Source of the DNA: an uncultured Oscillospiraceae bacterium
GTDB lineage: Bacteria; Bacillota; Clostridia; Oscillospirales; Oscillospiraceae
Length of the DNA stretch: 18,992 nucleotides
Direction: 5' to 3'
NCBI GenBank assembly: GCA_900754515.1
Contig: CAAEDD010000190.1
Coordinates: 1 to 18,992, forward strand
The notes under the pieces are model-generated. The model worked only from the letters and a program-made list of their open reading frames with translations. It searched no databases and was not told the DNA's origin. Position numbers and translations under genes: made by a program. Positions within the stretch are counted from its first letter, which is position 1, and the number at the start of each line of letters is the position of its first letter. Positions 1 through 7,463 of the stretch are shown in pieces.

Positions 1-1
1 C

Positions 2-40
2 ACCGACATTATACAGTCATTTGCCTCAGATTACAAGTAA
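2..40 (+). CDS. Possible C-terminal end of an upstream gene (partial)
   Basis: Frame 2 from the window edge is open and reads TDIIQSFASDYK before a TAA stop at 38-40. The residue mix and codons look like a real soluble C-terminus, and the AT-rich DNA that follows plus the palindrome at 105-142 would fit a 3' untranslated region and terminator. Twelve residues are too few to name a family, and frames 1 and 3 are also open over this short span. The call is tentative and rests on position and composition only. Confidence 0.3.
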   Translation, partial: TDIIQSFASDYK

Positions 41-104
41 AAGATATAATATTTGTTAATTTTAAGATAAATTTCAAATACATCTCCCTTTATTGCATGG
101 ACAA

Positions 105-142
105 AACAGCGGGTGTGTAAAAATTTTTACACACCCGCTGTT
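105..142. terminator. Perfect 38-nt palindrome, probable bidirectional terminator
   Basis: Two 19-base arms (105-123 and 124-142) are exact reverse complements with a GC-rich base and an A/T-rich centre. It lies 70 nt past the stop of the minus-strand DUF2804 gene. Read on the minus strand the stem is followed by TTTTGTCC, giving a short U-tract; on the plus strand it could serve the possible gene ending at 40. ATTGC (92-96) and GCAAT (143-147) can add an outer stem. Confidence 0.75.
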
Positions 143-212
143 GCAATCATCCAAAGCTGGCCCTGCCCTTTGGCAGCATATCAGCTTAAGATTCACTGTC
201 ATAAATTTCCGC

Positions 213-1238
213 TCACCACTTGTTTTCCACTTTCTCGGCAAATCCCGGAAAGTCTTTTACCTCTATCGCCCGACCGTCATCCAGCACGGCCCGCCCGGTG
301 AAGCGTCCGAAAACCTGGTGCTGATCAGATTTTATGAGCTTTATATCTGTACAGGAGGCTCTGTCCAGCACAGGGACAAAGTCCATTTCAAAGCGTCCGT
401 CGTCAGAAGTAAAGGTCCATGGGGACATGAAGTCCTTCTCGTCCCCGGGGATGTTGAACTTCACCTGGCTGAGCTTGTGAGCTTTGCCCTTGTAGAAGAG
501 CATATTCTCACTGGCAGCAGAGGTGTCTCCGAAGCCATAGCCGATGTTCCAGCCAAAGGGCACACCGTCCACCTGATAGGAAGCTGAGCCCCAATACCAT
601 GTATTGTGATAGGTCCACACTCCCCGCCCCCAGTCCAGCACGCCGAAGCTGTCCGCCGGGTCAAAATCATAGCTGCGCCTGTCGTAAAGTATCTGGCCGC
701 TGGCTCTCATGCAGTTTATTTTCTGATTATAATAGAAGTGGCCGGGTTTACTGAACGGGGTGCATATGACCATGCTCTCCTCCGGCTCTTCAGTGAGCTC
801 CAGCTTTGCGTATAGAGAGCCGCCTGGGCCAAAGTTTTTCATCTGGGCAATGAGGGTACGCTTTCCGTCCCCCTTGTTTATAAAGCTGATTGAATAGCCC
901 TTCCCGGCGTGGAACACGTCCCCAACGGCGGAGGTCTCAGGCATTTTCAGCTTGCCCAGAGGCATGAAGCTCATGGGGCTCCTGGTTATCTCCCAGCCCT
1001 CCTCAAAGTTCAAAAGGGAGATGGAGTCCAAGCCCATATAGCCGTTGTCGTCCACGGTGAGTGCCAGGGCAAAGCGGCCGTTATTTATAAGGTAGTAGTC
1101 CCACTCCTTGATACGCAGCTTTGAGGCTTTGATATTTTCACGGCGGTATATGGGCAGCAGGCTCTTGGCGTATCCCGGCTCTGTGAGATTTCCCCGGGCA
1201 TCCAGAAGGGAGATGGCCTTTGTTATCTCATGCTGCAT
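213..1238 (-). CDS. DUF2804 family protein
   Basis: A 341-residue soluble protein with no signal peptide or membrane segment. The C-terminal half carries the pattern I associate with DUF2804: a Trp/Gly-rich stretch (WGSASYQVDGVPFGWNIGYG), then GFGDTSAASEN, FYKGKAHKL, SPWTFTSDDGR, a late SDQHQVFGRFTG segment and a terminal LDDGRAIEVKDFPGF run. The alternating, Trp/Gly/Asp-rich character suggests a beta-barrel, lipocalin-like fold; that is inference. The biochemical role is unknown. It is the last gene of the minus-strand operon: its ATG is only 3 nt after the stop of the helicase-loader gene, and its Shine-Dalgarno (AAAAGGAG) lies inside that gene's last codons, so translation is probably coupled. 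The family assignment is confident; no function should be read into the neighbours. Confidence 0.85.
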   Translation of the reverse strand: MQHEITKAISLLDARGNLTEPGYAKSLLPIYRRENIKASKLRIKEWDYYLINNGRFALALTVDDNGYMGLDSISLLNFEEGWEITRSPMSFMPLGKLKMPETSAVGDVFHAGKGYSISFINKGDGKRTLIAQMKNFGPGGSLYAKLELTEEPEESMVICTPFSKPGHFYYNQKINCMRASGQILYDRRSYDFDPADSFGVLDWGRGVWTYHNTWYWGSASYQVDGVPFGWNIGYGFGDTSAASENMLFYKGKAHKLSQVKFNIPGDEKDFMSPWTFTSDDGRFEMDFVPVLDRASCTDIKLIKSDQHQVFGRFTGRAVLDDGRAIEVKDFPGFAEKVENKW

Positions 1239-1241
1239 TTG

Positions 1242-2240
1242 TCACACTCCTTTTTTCATGCGGCGTATATCCCGGCCCACGAAGGGAAGGGCGGTGAATT
1301 CCCCGGCTATCCGGGAGCATATCTGAGGCGTATATCTCTTTTGCAGCTGTTCGTCGGTGAGATTCGTGCTGATGATTGTCTTTTTCCCATTCACCAGTCT
1401 GGTGTTTATAAGGGTGTACAGGGCGCTCTGGGACATTGGCGTCACCATCTCGGTGCCCAAGTCGTCCAGTATCATAAGATCGCAGTCCTGCATACGTCGG
1501 ACACGCAGTCCGGCAGTCTCTCCCTCCTCCGTATCCCTGGAAAATTTTGCGGTTTCAAAGTAATCCAAAGCTGCGGCGGCAGACTCATAGCAGACGGAAA
1601 AGCCCTTGTCCGCCACTACACGGGCTATGCAGGCGGAGAGATAGGTCTTGCCCAGGCCGGTTCCTCCCTGCAAAAGCAGGCTTGGAGAAGTTGGGGAAAA
1701 GTTCTCTGCAAAACGGCGGCAGGCGGCATAGGTCAGAGCCATGGTCTCCCTTGGCACTACATGCTTCACCGGGTCCGGCTCATTGGGATAGAGGCTCAGG
1801 TCAAAGCCCTCAAAGCGCTCATCACCCCGGCGCATCAGAGTGCCCAGCTCCTTTGTGAGTTCCCTGTTATAGAGCCGGTCCAGGCAGGAGCAGACCTTTC
1901 CCTCATATATTCCCGTATCCCTGCACAGGCGGCAGGAATATATCTCGTCCAGGTAATCCGCTCCGAAGCCTTCTTGTGTGAGCAGTTCCGCCCGGCGCAT
2001 CTGCATATCCAGATTGCGCTCCTTAAGCTCTCCTATGCGCTCTTTAAGGTCCGGGCGGCGAGATATGGTCAGGCGCACCAGCTCAGCCATTTGGCTGCGC
2101 AGGGTGCTGTCTATCTGTTCTACCTCCGGCAGCCGGGAATAGACCAGAGCCCGGCGCCGCTGCTGTTCTTCCCGGTTCGCTTCCCGTATCTTATCCAATT
2201 CATTTCTGGCCCTGGCCAGAAGCCTTCCGTCATAGGCCAT
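1242..2240 (-). CDS. DnaI/DnaC-like replicative helicase loader (AAA+ ATPase)
   Basis: A 332-residue protein matching the Firmicute helicase-loader family, which delivers the replicative DnaB/DnaC helicase to single-stranded DNA at origins and restart sites. The N-terminal 100 residues are charged, helical and probably coiled-coil. A CxxC...CxC cluster (Cys103, 106, 117, 119) fits the zinc-binding helicase-interaction domain known in B. subtilis DnaI. The AAA+ core has Walker A GGTGLGKT (192-199), Walker B LMILDD (255-260), sensor-1 STNL (291-294) and a C-terminal CSRIAGEF box with a candidate arginine finger. It lies 12 nt after the dnaD-like gene, which supports the replication role, with AAGGA about 10 nt before the ATG. 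The alternative, an IstB-like transposition ATPase, is unlikely because of the Cys cluster, the neighbour and the absence of any transposase. Confidence 0.9.
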   Translation of the reverse strand: MAYDGRLLARARNELDKIREANREEQQRRRALVYSRLPEVEQIDSTLRSQMAELVRLTISRRPDLKERIGELKERNLDMQMRRAELLTQEGFGADYLDEIYSCRLCRDTGIYEGKVCSCLDRLYNRELTKELGTLMRRGDERFEGFDLSLYPNEPDPVKHVVPRETMALTYAACRRFAENFSPTSPSLLLQGGTGLGKTYLSACIARVVADKGFSVCYESAAAALDYFETAKFSRDTEEGETAGLRVRRMQDCDLMILDDLGTEMVTPMSQSALYTLINTRLVNGKKTIISTNLTDEQLQKRYTPQICSRIAGEFTALPFVGRDIRRMKKGV

Positions 2241-2252
2241 TCTGCCACATCC

Positions 2253-3152
2253 TTACATTTTTTCAACTATGGCCCGCAGGGCGTCCATGTCTATGGGCTT
2301 GTCCGAAGCCGTGTTTTGCCGGGCTGTCGGTTTCCTGCGGCCATCCTTCTCCTCCACCTGGGTGCCGCTGTGGATATTTTTTTCGTGCCAGCTCAGGAGG
2401 ATCTTATTCATATAGTTCCATTTGAGGGCACCTGTATTGGTCACCGTCCTGTCATAGGCGATAGAAATGCAGTCCTCCCCGAAGCCCATGTCCAGCCAGG
2501 AGGATATGTATTTCTGCTCCGTTGCGGTCAGCTCCCTGCCCCGGATACCCAGGCTCTCCTTGATTCTGGCCGTATCCTCCCGGCGCTGGCGGCTGCTGCG
2601 TATATATTCCTCAGCCTGCTCCAGACTCATTATTTCCCGGTTTGCCCAGACATAGGCCTCCTTTTCAATAAAGCGCATGGAGGGGCGGCGGCCCTGGGAA
2701 ATAAAGACGCAGTGATTGAGCAGCATGAGAATAACTTCCGGAGGTAAAGCCAGATAGTCGTATATTCCGAAAAGCCGTTTCAAATCGCTGCTGCTGAGCA
2801 CATGGCCCAGTACTTTCTGAGCCTCGGTTACAATGGCGGAAAACCCTGCGTCTTCCTTGGAGCGGCGCACCAGATCCTCCGTCTCATATTCCGGCAGCTC
2901 CTCTGCCGGAGCAGGTTTTATCGGCTGTCCGGGCTGTGTCCCCGGAGGGGTGTTCCCCGGCAGCAGCCCCATACGCTGGAGCTTTTCCCTGGCGGCAGAT
3001 ATCTCCCCCATAGTACGGCACAACTCCCTGGCAGCCTGCTCCATATCATCCCCGCCATGGCGGCAGAGATAGATATAAAGCAGGGCCACATCCCCGTCAT
3101 GGGCGGCAATGAGGGCGTCCGCTGTTGAATTGTCCGGAAGGCAGCACTGCAT
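2253..3152 (-). CDS. DnaD-domain replication initiation/primosome protein
   Basis: A 299-residue protein. Residues about 1-65 look like a winged-helix N-terminal domain (helical, ending REKLQRMGLL), followed by a Pro-rich linker (67-88). Two DnaD C-terminal-type (DnaB_2) helical modules follow, at about 100-180 and 208-262. The second ends in the family motif KWNYMNKILLSW (244-255), where the W-Y-I-W positions are characteristic. The last 35 residues are polar and probably disordered. DnaD/DnaB proteins of Firmicutes remodel origin DNA and recruit the helicase loader; the adjacent DnaI-like gene fits this. First gene of the minus-strand operon, with an AGAGGT Shine-Dalgarno about 8 nt from the ATG and a promoter candidate just upstream. 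Whether it is orthologous to B. subtilis dnaD or dnaB cannot be decided from the sequence. Confidence 0.88.
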   Translation of the reverse strand: MQCCLPDNSTADALIAAHDGDVALLYIYLCRHGGDDMEQAARELCRTMGEISAAREKLQRMGLLPGNTPPGTQPGQPIKPAPAEELPEYETEDLVRRSKEDAGFSAIVTEAQKVLGHVLSSSDLKRLFGIYDYLALPPEVILMLLNHCVFISQGRRPSMRFIEKEAYVWANREIMSLEQAEEYIRSSRQRREDTARIKESLGIRGRELTATEQKYISSWLDMGFGEDCISIAYDRTVTNTGALKWNYMNKILLSWHEKNIHSGTQVEEKDGRRKPTARQNTASDKPIDMDALRAIVEKM

Positions 3153-3183
3153 TTTCTTACCTCTTTATCCTGAAATATCCGGC

Positions 3184-3212
3184 CTTATAGGGCAAAATTA
3201 AATTTATGTTAA
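3184..3212 (-). promoter_or_regulatory. Sigma-A-like promoter for the dnaD-dnaI-DUF2804 operon
   Basis: Read on the minus strand: TTAACA (3212-3207), a 17-nt spacer, then TATAAG (3189-3184). Both boxes are one or two bases from consensus with ideal spacing, and the start site would fall about 25 nt before the dnaD-like ATG. Called by eye only. Confidence 0.55.
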
Positions 3213-3241
3213 TGTTTAATCCATAAATTATTCCGTCGCCG

Positions 3242-3277
3242 TGTTATAATTTATCAGCTGGCCGTGTACCGGGCCGG
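3242..3277 (+). promoter_or_regulatory. Possible second promoter and hairpin in the divergent region
   Basis: An extended -10 box (TGTTATAAT, 3242-3250) faces the U32 gene but has no good -35. Directly after it, GCTGGCC (3257-3263) and GGCCGGC (3271/3272-3277) form a 7-bp stem with one wobble pair. If the promoter is used, this hairpin would sit at the very 5' end of a leader of about 150 nt. Confidence 0.3.
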
Positions 3278-3337
3278 CAAACTTTCGTAAAAGCTTTCTT
3301 GTTTTGCGGTAAATCATATTATACCATTATTTTTTTC

Positions 3338-3367
3338 TTGTCGCAATAGGCTTATCTGTGCTATACT
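3338..3367 (+). promoter_or_regulatory. Sigma-A-like promoter for the U32-maf-mreCD-pbp2 operon
   Basis: TTGTCG (3338-3343), an 18-nt spacer and TATACT (3362-3367) lie 42 nt before the chosen U32 start codon. This predicts a leader of about 35 nt containing the AGGAGA Shine-Dalgarno at 3394-3399. Confidence 0.6.
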
Positions 3368-3408
3368 ATGCTGGAGTTATAGTGTACAAATATAGGAGAG
3401 ATAGACAA

Positions 3409-5493
3409 ATGCTGGAATTGCTTTCCCCCGCCGGGTCTCCGGAGGCGGTCATTGCCGCCGTGCAGAACGGTGCGGACGCAATATATATGGGAATGGGCAA
3501 CTTCAATGCCCGCCGGGGCGCCAAGAACTTTACCGACGAGGAATTTGAGAAAGCCGTAAGTTATTGCCGGGTCAGGGGCTGCAAGGTATATGTGACCCTT
3601 AACACTCTTGTTGGAGACAGGGAGATGGAGGCGGCTGTGGCTGCCGCCCGTCTGGCCTCCCAGAAGGGGGCAGACGCCATCCTGGTTCAGGACCTCGGCT
3701 TGGTGAAGGCCATCCGACAGGCTCTGCCTGATATTCCCATCCACGCCAGTACCCAGATGAGCATACATAATTTGGCAGGGGTGGAGGCCGCCGCCGAGAT
3801 GGGGCTGACCCGGGCGGTGTTGGCCAGGGAGCTTAGCCTGGAACAGATAAAGTTCATAAGCAAACACGCCTCCATAGAGACGGAGGTCTTTGTCCATGGG
3901 GCATTGTGTTTCTGCCACTCCGGCCAGTGCTATATGTCCAGTCTCATAGGACGGCGCAGCGGCAACCGGGGCATGTGCGCTCAGCCCTGCCGCATGCAGT
4001 ACAGTCTTGGCGGGCGTATGGACGACTACCCTATGTCATTAAAGGATAATTGCCTTGTGGACCGCCTCCAGGAGATAGAAGAGGCGGGGGTAAAGTGTGT
4101 AAAGATAGAAGGACGCATGAAACGTCCGGAGTACACCGCCATAGTCACCAAAATCTATTCCAAGGCAATAAAGGAACAGCGCCAGCCCACGCCGGAGGAA
4201 ATGAGCTCCCTGGAAAAGGCTTTCTCCCGTCAGGGTTTTACTCAGGGCTATTTTGACGGTGATAAGAAGGACATGTTCGGCACCCGCCAGGATTCCGACA
4301 GAGACTCTGAAAAGATGTTCACCCTGGCCCGCCGGGCCTACGCCGAGGGCGAGATGCGCCGGGTCCCGATACATTTTTACACCGTGGCGGAGAAGGGGCA
4401 GCCGATAACCGGCATAGCCTTTGACGATGACGGGAACCGGGCCGTGGCTTACGGTGCCGTGCCCGAGCGGGCCAAGGGCCAGGGTCTAACCGACGCATAC
4501 CTCACCGAGCAGATGTTCAAGACCGGCGGCACACCCTACAACTGTGTGGAAAACAAAGCCAAGGCCGAGCCGGGGCTATATCTGCCCGCCGCCGAGATAA
4601 ACGAGCTGAGACGAAAACTTGTGGCAGAGCTGAGCCATCAGCGGGCCATACCTCCCCAGCGCCGTTTGGGTTCCATGCCCCAGCGCCCCAAAAGCAAGAG
4701 CGTGGTCACCGACCCCGCCATGATCTTCCAGGTACTCACCGAAGAACAGCTCAGCCCGGATCTTGCATCCATGAAGCCAAAATATATATACGTCCCCCTT
4801 ATGGTCATGGCCGATCACTTTGACAAAGTTTCCCTCTTTATGGAGAAGGGAGCTGTGCCGGTGGCGGTCCTGCCCAGAGTAATCACCGACAATGAGATAA
4901 AAGGCGTATACAATGCCTTGACCAAAGTCTTTGACCTGGGCGTAAACGAGGCTCTGGTTGGAAATCTGGGTCACGCCATGCTGGCAAGGCAGGCAGGGAT
5001 GAAGCTCAGGGGCGACTTTGGCCTCAACTGCTTTAATTCCCTTACCATGGATGTGCTGCAGCAGGCGGGTTTCATCTCCGCCACGGCTTCCTTTGAATTG
5101 CGTCTTGCCCAGATAAAGGACCTGGCAAAGCCCATAGACACTGAGATAATAATCTATGGCCGCCTTCCTCTTATGGTTTCCGACCAGTGCATCATCCGCC
5201 ACAGTGCCGGACGCTGCAACTGCCAGACTCCGGTGCAGATGTCCGACCGCATGGGTTCGGTATTCCCGGTGGTGAAGGAGTTCGGCTGCCGCAACGTGAT
5301 ATATAACGCCCACAAGCTCTACCTGGCCGACAAGAAGGAGGATCTGTTCTCCGCCGGCCTCTGGGGGCTTCGCATGATGTTCACCACCGAGAGCCCCAGA
5401 GAGTGCGTTGAAGTGGTCAAGGGCCACATGGGCCTCAGCGACTATAAGCCCAATGTTCTCACCCGTGGGCTCTACTACCGGGGCGTGGACTGA
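3409..5493 (+). CDS. U32 family protein, RlhA/TrhP-like RNA hydroxylation factor
   Basis: A 694-residue protein of family U32. The family signature E-x-F-x2-G-A-L-C-x4-G-x-C-x-M-S is present intact at 159-177, with further cysteines at 169, 190 and 194 and a conserved GVKCVKIEGRM segment. The N-terminus (MLELLSPAGS) is the usual TIM-barrel start. Characterised members (E. coli RlhA and YegQ/TrhP; B. subtilis TrhP) make 5-hydroxycytidine in 23S rRNA or 5-hydroxyuridine in tRNA and use a Cys-bound Fe-S cluster; older records call them collagenase-like peptidases. Length fits the long RlhA-like branch better than the 300-450-residue TrhP forms, but rRNA versus tRNA as substrate is undecided. I chose the ATG at 3409 over an upstream ATG at 3369 because it has AGGAGA 9 nt before it, and the promoter -10 box abuts the upstream one. 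First gene of the operon; maf follows after 17 nt. Confidence 0.85.
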   Translation: MLELLSPAGSPEAVIAAVQNGADAIYMGMGNFNARRGAKNFTDEEFEKAVSYCRVRGCKVYVTLNTLVGDREMEAAVAAARLASQKGADAILVQDLGLVKAIRQALPDIPIHASTQMSIHNLAGVEAAAEMGLTRAVLARELSLEQIKFISKHASIETEVFVHGALCFCHSGQCYMSSLIGRRSGNRGMCAQPCRMQYSLGGRMDDYPMSLKDNCLVDRLQEIEEAGVKCVKIEGRMKRPEYTAIVTKIYSKAIKEQRQPTPEEMSSLEKAFSRQGFTQGYFDGDKKDMFGTRQDSDRDSEKMFTLARRAYAEGEMRRVPIHFYTVAEKGQPITGIAFDDDGNRAVAYGAVPERAKGQGLTDAYLTEQMFKTGGTPYNCVENKAKAEPGLYLPAAEINELRRKLVAELSHQRAIPPQRRLGSMPQRPKSKSVVTDPAMIFQVLTEEQLSPDLASMKPKYIYVPLMVMADHFDKVSLFMEKGAVPVAVLPRVITDNEIKGVYNALTKVFDLGVNEALVGNLGHAMLARQAGMKLRGDFGLNCFNSLTMDVLQQAGFISATASFELRLAQIKDLAKPIDTEIIIYGRLPLMVSDQCIIRHSAGRCNCQTPVQMSDRMGSVFPVVKEFGCRNVIYNAHKLYLADKKEDLFSAGLWGLRMMFTTESPRECVEVVKGHMGLSDYKPNVLTRGLYYRGVD

Positions 5494-5510
5494 AAAGAGG
5501 TAATTTTGCA

Positions 5511-6083
5511 ATGGATATAGTTTTGGCCTCCGGTTCTCCCCGGCGTCGGGAACTTTTGCAGATGCTGGGAGTCAAAGAACTCAGGGTCATTCCCGCCGTG
5601 GGTGAGGAACTGGCCCCTGCTGGCTTGGAGCCGGGGGAGCTGGTAAAGTTTTTGGCCTCTCACAAAGCCCGGGAAGTCGCGGCCCTCTGCGGAGAGGACG
5701 ATCTGATAATTGCCGCCGATACAATAGTCTGGCATCAGGGTCATGTCTTCGGCAAGCCCCATTCGCCGGAAGAAGCGGTGGATATGCTCCGCAGTCTGTC
5801 AGGATGCAGCCACCAGGTGTTCACCGGTGTATCCGTCATCCGCCAGGGTCGGGAACTTCTGGAATATGAGATGAGTCTGGTGCATTTCCGTACCCTTGAC
5901 GAAGACGAGATCGTCAGGTATGTAGCCACCGGTGAACCTATGGACAAGGCCGGCGCCTACGGCGCCCAGGGTAAGGCCGCCCTGTTTGTCCAAGGTATAG
6001 ACGGAGACTTTTTCAACGTCATGGGCCTGCCCCTGTGCAGGCTGGGCCAAATGCTGAAAGAGCAGGGAGTTGTGCTTCTTTGA
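5511..6083 (+). CDS. maf: Maf-like nucleoside triphosphate pyrophosphatase
   Basis: A 190-residue cytosolic protein of the Maf/HAM1-like house-cleaning pyrophosphatases, which hydrolyse non-canonical or modified NTPs (dTTP/UTP type in the YhdE/Maf branch) and are linked to septum arrest in B. subtilis. Visible motifs are the N-terminal LASGSPRRRELL loop (5-16), AADT with the catalytic-base aspartate (Asp70), GKPHSPEEA (81-89), and the EPMDKAGAYGAQG block (142-154) with the conserved DKAGAYG. Length is normal. A GAGG Shine-Dalgarno lies about 10 nt before the ATG. Its stop overlaps the mreC start (TTGA), the same maf-mreC link seen in many Firmicutes. Substrate subtype is inferred only from general similarity. 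Confidence 0.93.
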   Translation: MDIVLASGSPRRRELLQMLGVKELRVIPAVGEELAPAGLEPGELVKFLASHKAREVAALCGEDDLIIAADTIVWHQGHVFGKPHSPEEAVDMLRSLSGCSHQVFTGVSVIRQGRELLEYEMSLVHFRTLDEDEIVRYVATGEPMDKAGAYGAQGKAALFVQGIDGDFFNVMGLPLCRLGQMLKEQGVVLL

Positions 6084-6922
6084 AAGAATATCTGAAAAAA
6101 AACGGCATTAAGGTCGCCATAATTGTCATTGCCGTGGTGCTGCTGGTGGGAATCTCCGCCGCCGCCCGTGGTGGACAGATAAGCTTTGTGCAGAACGTGA
6201 CCGGGATTCTTGAGGCACCCTTGAAGCGGGTGCTCAGCTCAGCCGTAAACTGGGTAGACGGTATCTACGGCTATATCTTTGAATATGACTCCTTGAGAGC
6301 GGAAAACGAATCTCTTAGAGCCCAGCTGGCCGAGGCTCAGGAGTCCGCCAGAGACGGCATAGAGGCTTCGGAAGAGAATACCCGGCTGCGCCGGCTCCTG
6401 GATCTGCGGGAGCAGCACACCGACTATGTGCTGGAGAGCAGCAAGGTGGTGCTCTGGTCCTCTTCCAACTGGTCATCCACCTTTACCATCAGTAAGGGTT
6501 CCTCCAGCGGCATAGAGCTGGGCGCCCCGGTCATAACGGAATACGGCGCCGTGGTGGGCCAGATAACCGAACTGGGCGACACCTGGGCCACCGTCAGCAC
6601 CATCATCGATGTGGATATGAGCGTGGGTGCCTTTGTAGGTGCCTCCGGCAACTCCGGCATGGTGGTGGGTGAATTCGGCCTCATGCGGGACAAGCAGGCC
6701 AAGCTTACCTTCCTGGCAGACGGCGCCCAGATTTTCGTGGGTGACGATGTGCTTACCTCAGGCTCAGGCGGAGCCTTCCCTGCCGGACTTGTTATAGGTA
6801 CCCTCACCGCGGTGCAGACTGAGGCCGGCGGTCAGATTGAATACGGCATAGTGGAGCCCCAGTGTGATCTGGACTCTCTGGTACAGGTATTCATTATAAA
6901 AGACTTTGAAGTGGTGGAATGA
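6080..6922 (+). CDS. mreC: Rod shape-determining protein MreC
   Basis: A 280-residue bitopic membrane protein of the elongasome, linking cytoplasmic MreB to the periplasmic-side synthases. It has a short cytoplasmic basic N-terminus (KEYLKKNGIK), one membrane helix (about 11-29), a coiled coil (about 68-110, rich in LRAENESLRAQLAE-type heptads) and the two beta domains typical of MreC, with GAPVITEYGAVVGQITE and later VGDDVLTSGSGG...PAGLVIGTL. The open frame extends further upstream through maf, but the best start is the TTG at 6080: it overlaps the maf stop (TTGA), has GGGAG 10 nt before it, and gives a normal MreC N-terminus. Translation is therefore probably coupled to maf. mreB, the usual gene just before mreC, is absent here. 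Confidence 0.92.
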   Translation: MKEYLKKNGIKVAIIVIAVVLLVGISAAARGGQISFVQNVTGILEAPLKRVLSSAVNWVDGIYGYIFEYDSLRAENESLRAQLAEAQESARDGIEASEENTRLRRLLDLREQHTDYVLESSKVVLWSSSNWSSTFTISKGSSSGIELGAPVITEYGAVVGQITELGDTWATVSTIIDVDMSVGAFVGASGNSGMVVGEFGLMRDKQAKLTFLADGAQIFVGDDVLTSGSGGAFPAGLVIGTLTAVQTEAGGQIEYGIVEPQCDLDSLVQVFIIKDFEVVE

Positions 6923-6925
6923 GCC

Positions 6926-7423
6926 TTGCTGAACTTTTTTGAAAAAATCAATATACGCAAGCTGCTGAAATACCTGCTGTTTATGTTTCTGGCTCTGATA
7001 TGTCAGAACACCATTTTCACCCAGCTGCGCCTGTTCGGGATATGTCCCCTGCTGCTGCCCGCCGTAGCCGTGGCCGTGGGTATGTTTGAAGGCCCGGTAT
7101 TCGGCGCTTATTTCAGCCTGATTATGGGCATCTTCGGAGACATGGCCTTCAAGGAGCAGGACGTGCTTTTTACCGCCGTGCTGCCCTGCCTGGCCTTTGC
7201 GGCGGCTTTCATGTCCCAGTATTTTATAAACCGCAGGCTCTTTGCCTATATGGGTCTGTCCCTTGCTGCTTCGTTGATAACCGCCTCGGTGCAGATGCTT
7301 ATGACCATTGCCAGAGACAGCTTCAGCCTCTCAATGATAAGCACCGTTGTCATCCAGTCCCTGTGGTCCATGCCCGCCGCCCTGCTGGCCTATTTCCCGC
7401 CCGCCCGGTGGATAAAGCAATAG
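6926..7423 (+). CDS. mreD: Rod shape-determining protein MreD
   Basis: A 165-residue, strongly hydrophobic protein with about five membrane helices, matching MreD in size and position. The pattern is a basic N-terminus (NFFEKINIRKLLKY), an early QNTIF segment, GMFEGPVFGAYFSLIMGIFGDM (characteristic of MreD, here with a G-rich helix and acidic Asp), and a C-terminal short basic tail. MreD is thought to bind MreC and keep the elongasome balanced. The start is TTG at 6926, 3 nt after the mreC stop and in the same frame; an ATG overlapping that stop is out of frame and closes after seven codons. A weak GGTGG lies 8 nt upstream, so coupling to mreC is likely. Confidence 0.9.
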   Translation: MLNFFEKINIRKLLKYLLFMFLALICQNTIFTQLRLFGICPLLLPAVAVAVGMFEGPVFGAYFSLIMGIFGDMAFKEQDVLFTAVLPCLAFAAAFMSQYFINRRLFAYMGLSLAASLITASVQMLMTIARDSFSLSMISTVVIQSLWSMPAALLAYFPPARWIKQ

Positions 7424-7463
7424 GCCGCCGTTTTCCCCCTACCCCTTTAGAAAGGAGTTGTCC

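Noticed and set aside
1242..2240. IstB-like transposition helper instead of a helicase loader
   Set aside because: The N-terminal CxxC-CxC cluster, the neighbouring DnaD-domain gene and the absence of an IstA-type transposase all favour a replication role.
1230..2747. 505-codon plus-strand frame opposite the helicase loader and dnaD-like genes
   Set aside because: Antisense shadow of two genes with clear motifs; no family resemblance and no good ribosome binding site.
3369..3371. Upstream ATG as the start of the U32 gene
   Set aside because: It overlaps the end of the promoter -10 region, so it would not be in the transcript, and it lacks a Shine-Dalgarno; the ATG at 3409 has both a good site and the family's normal N-terminus.
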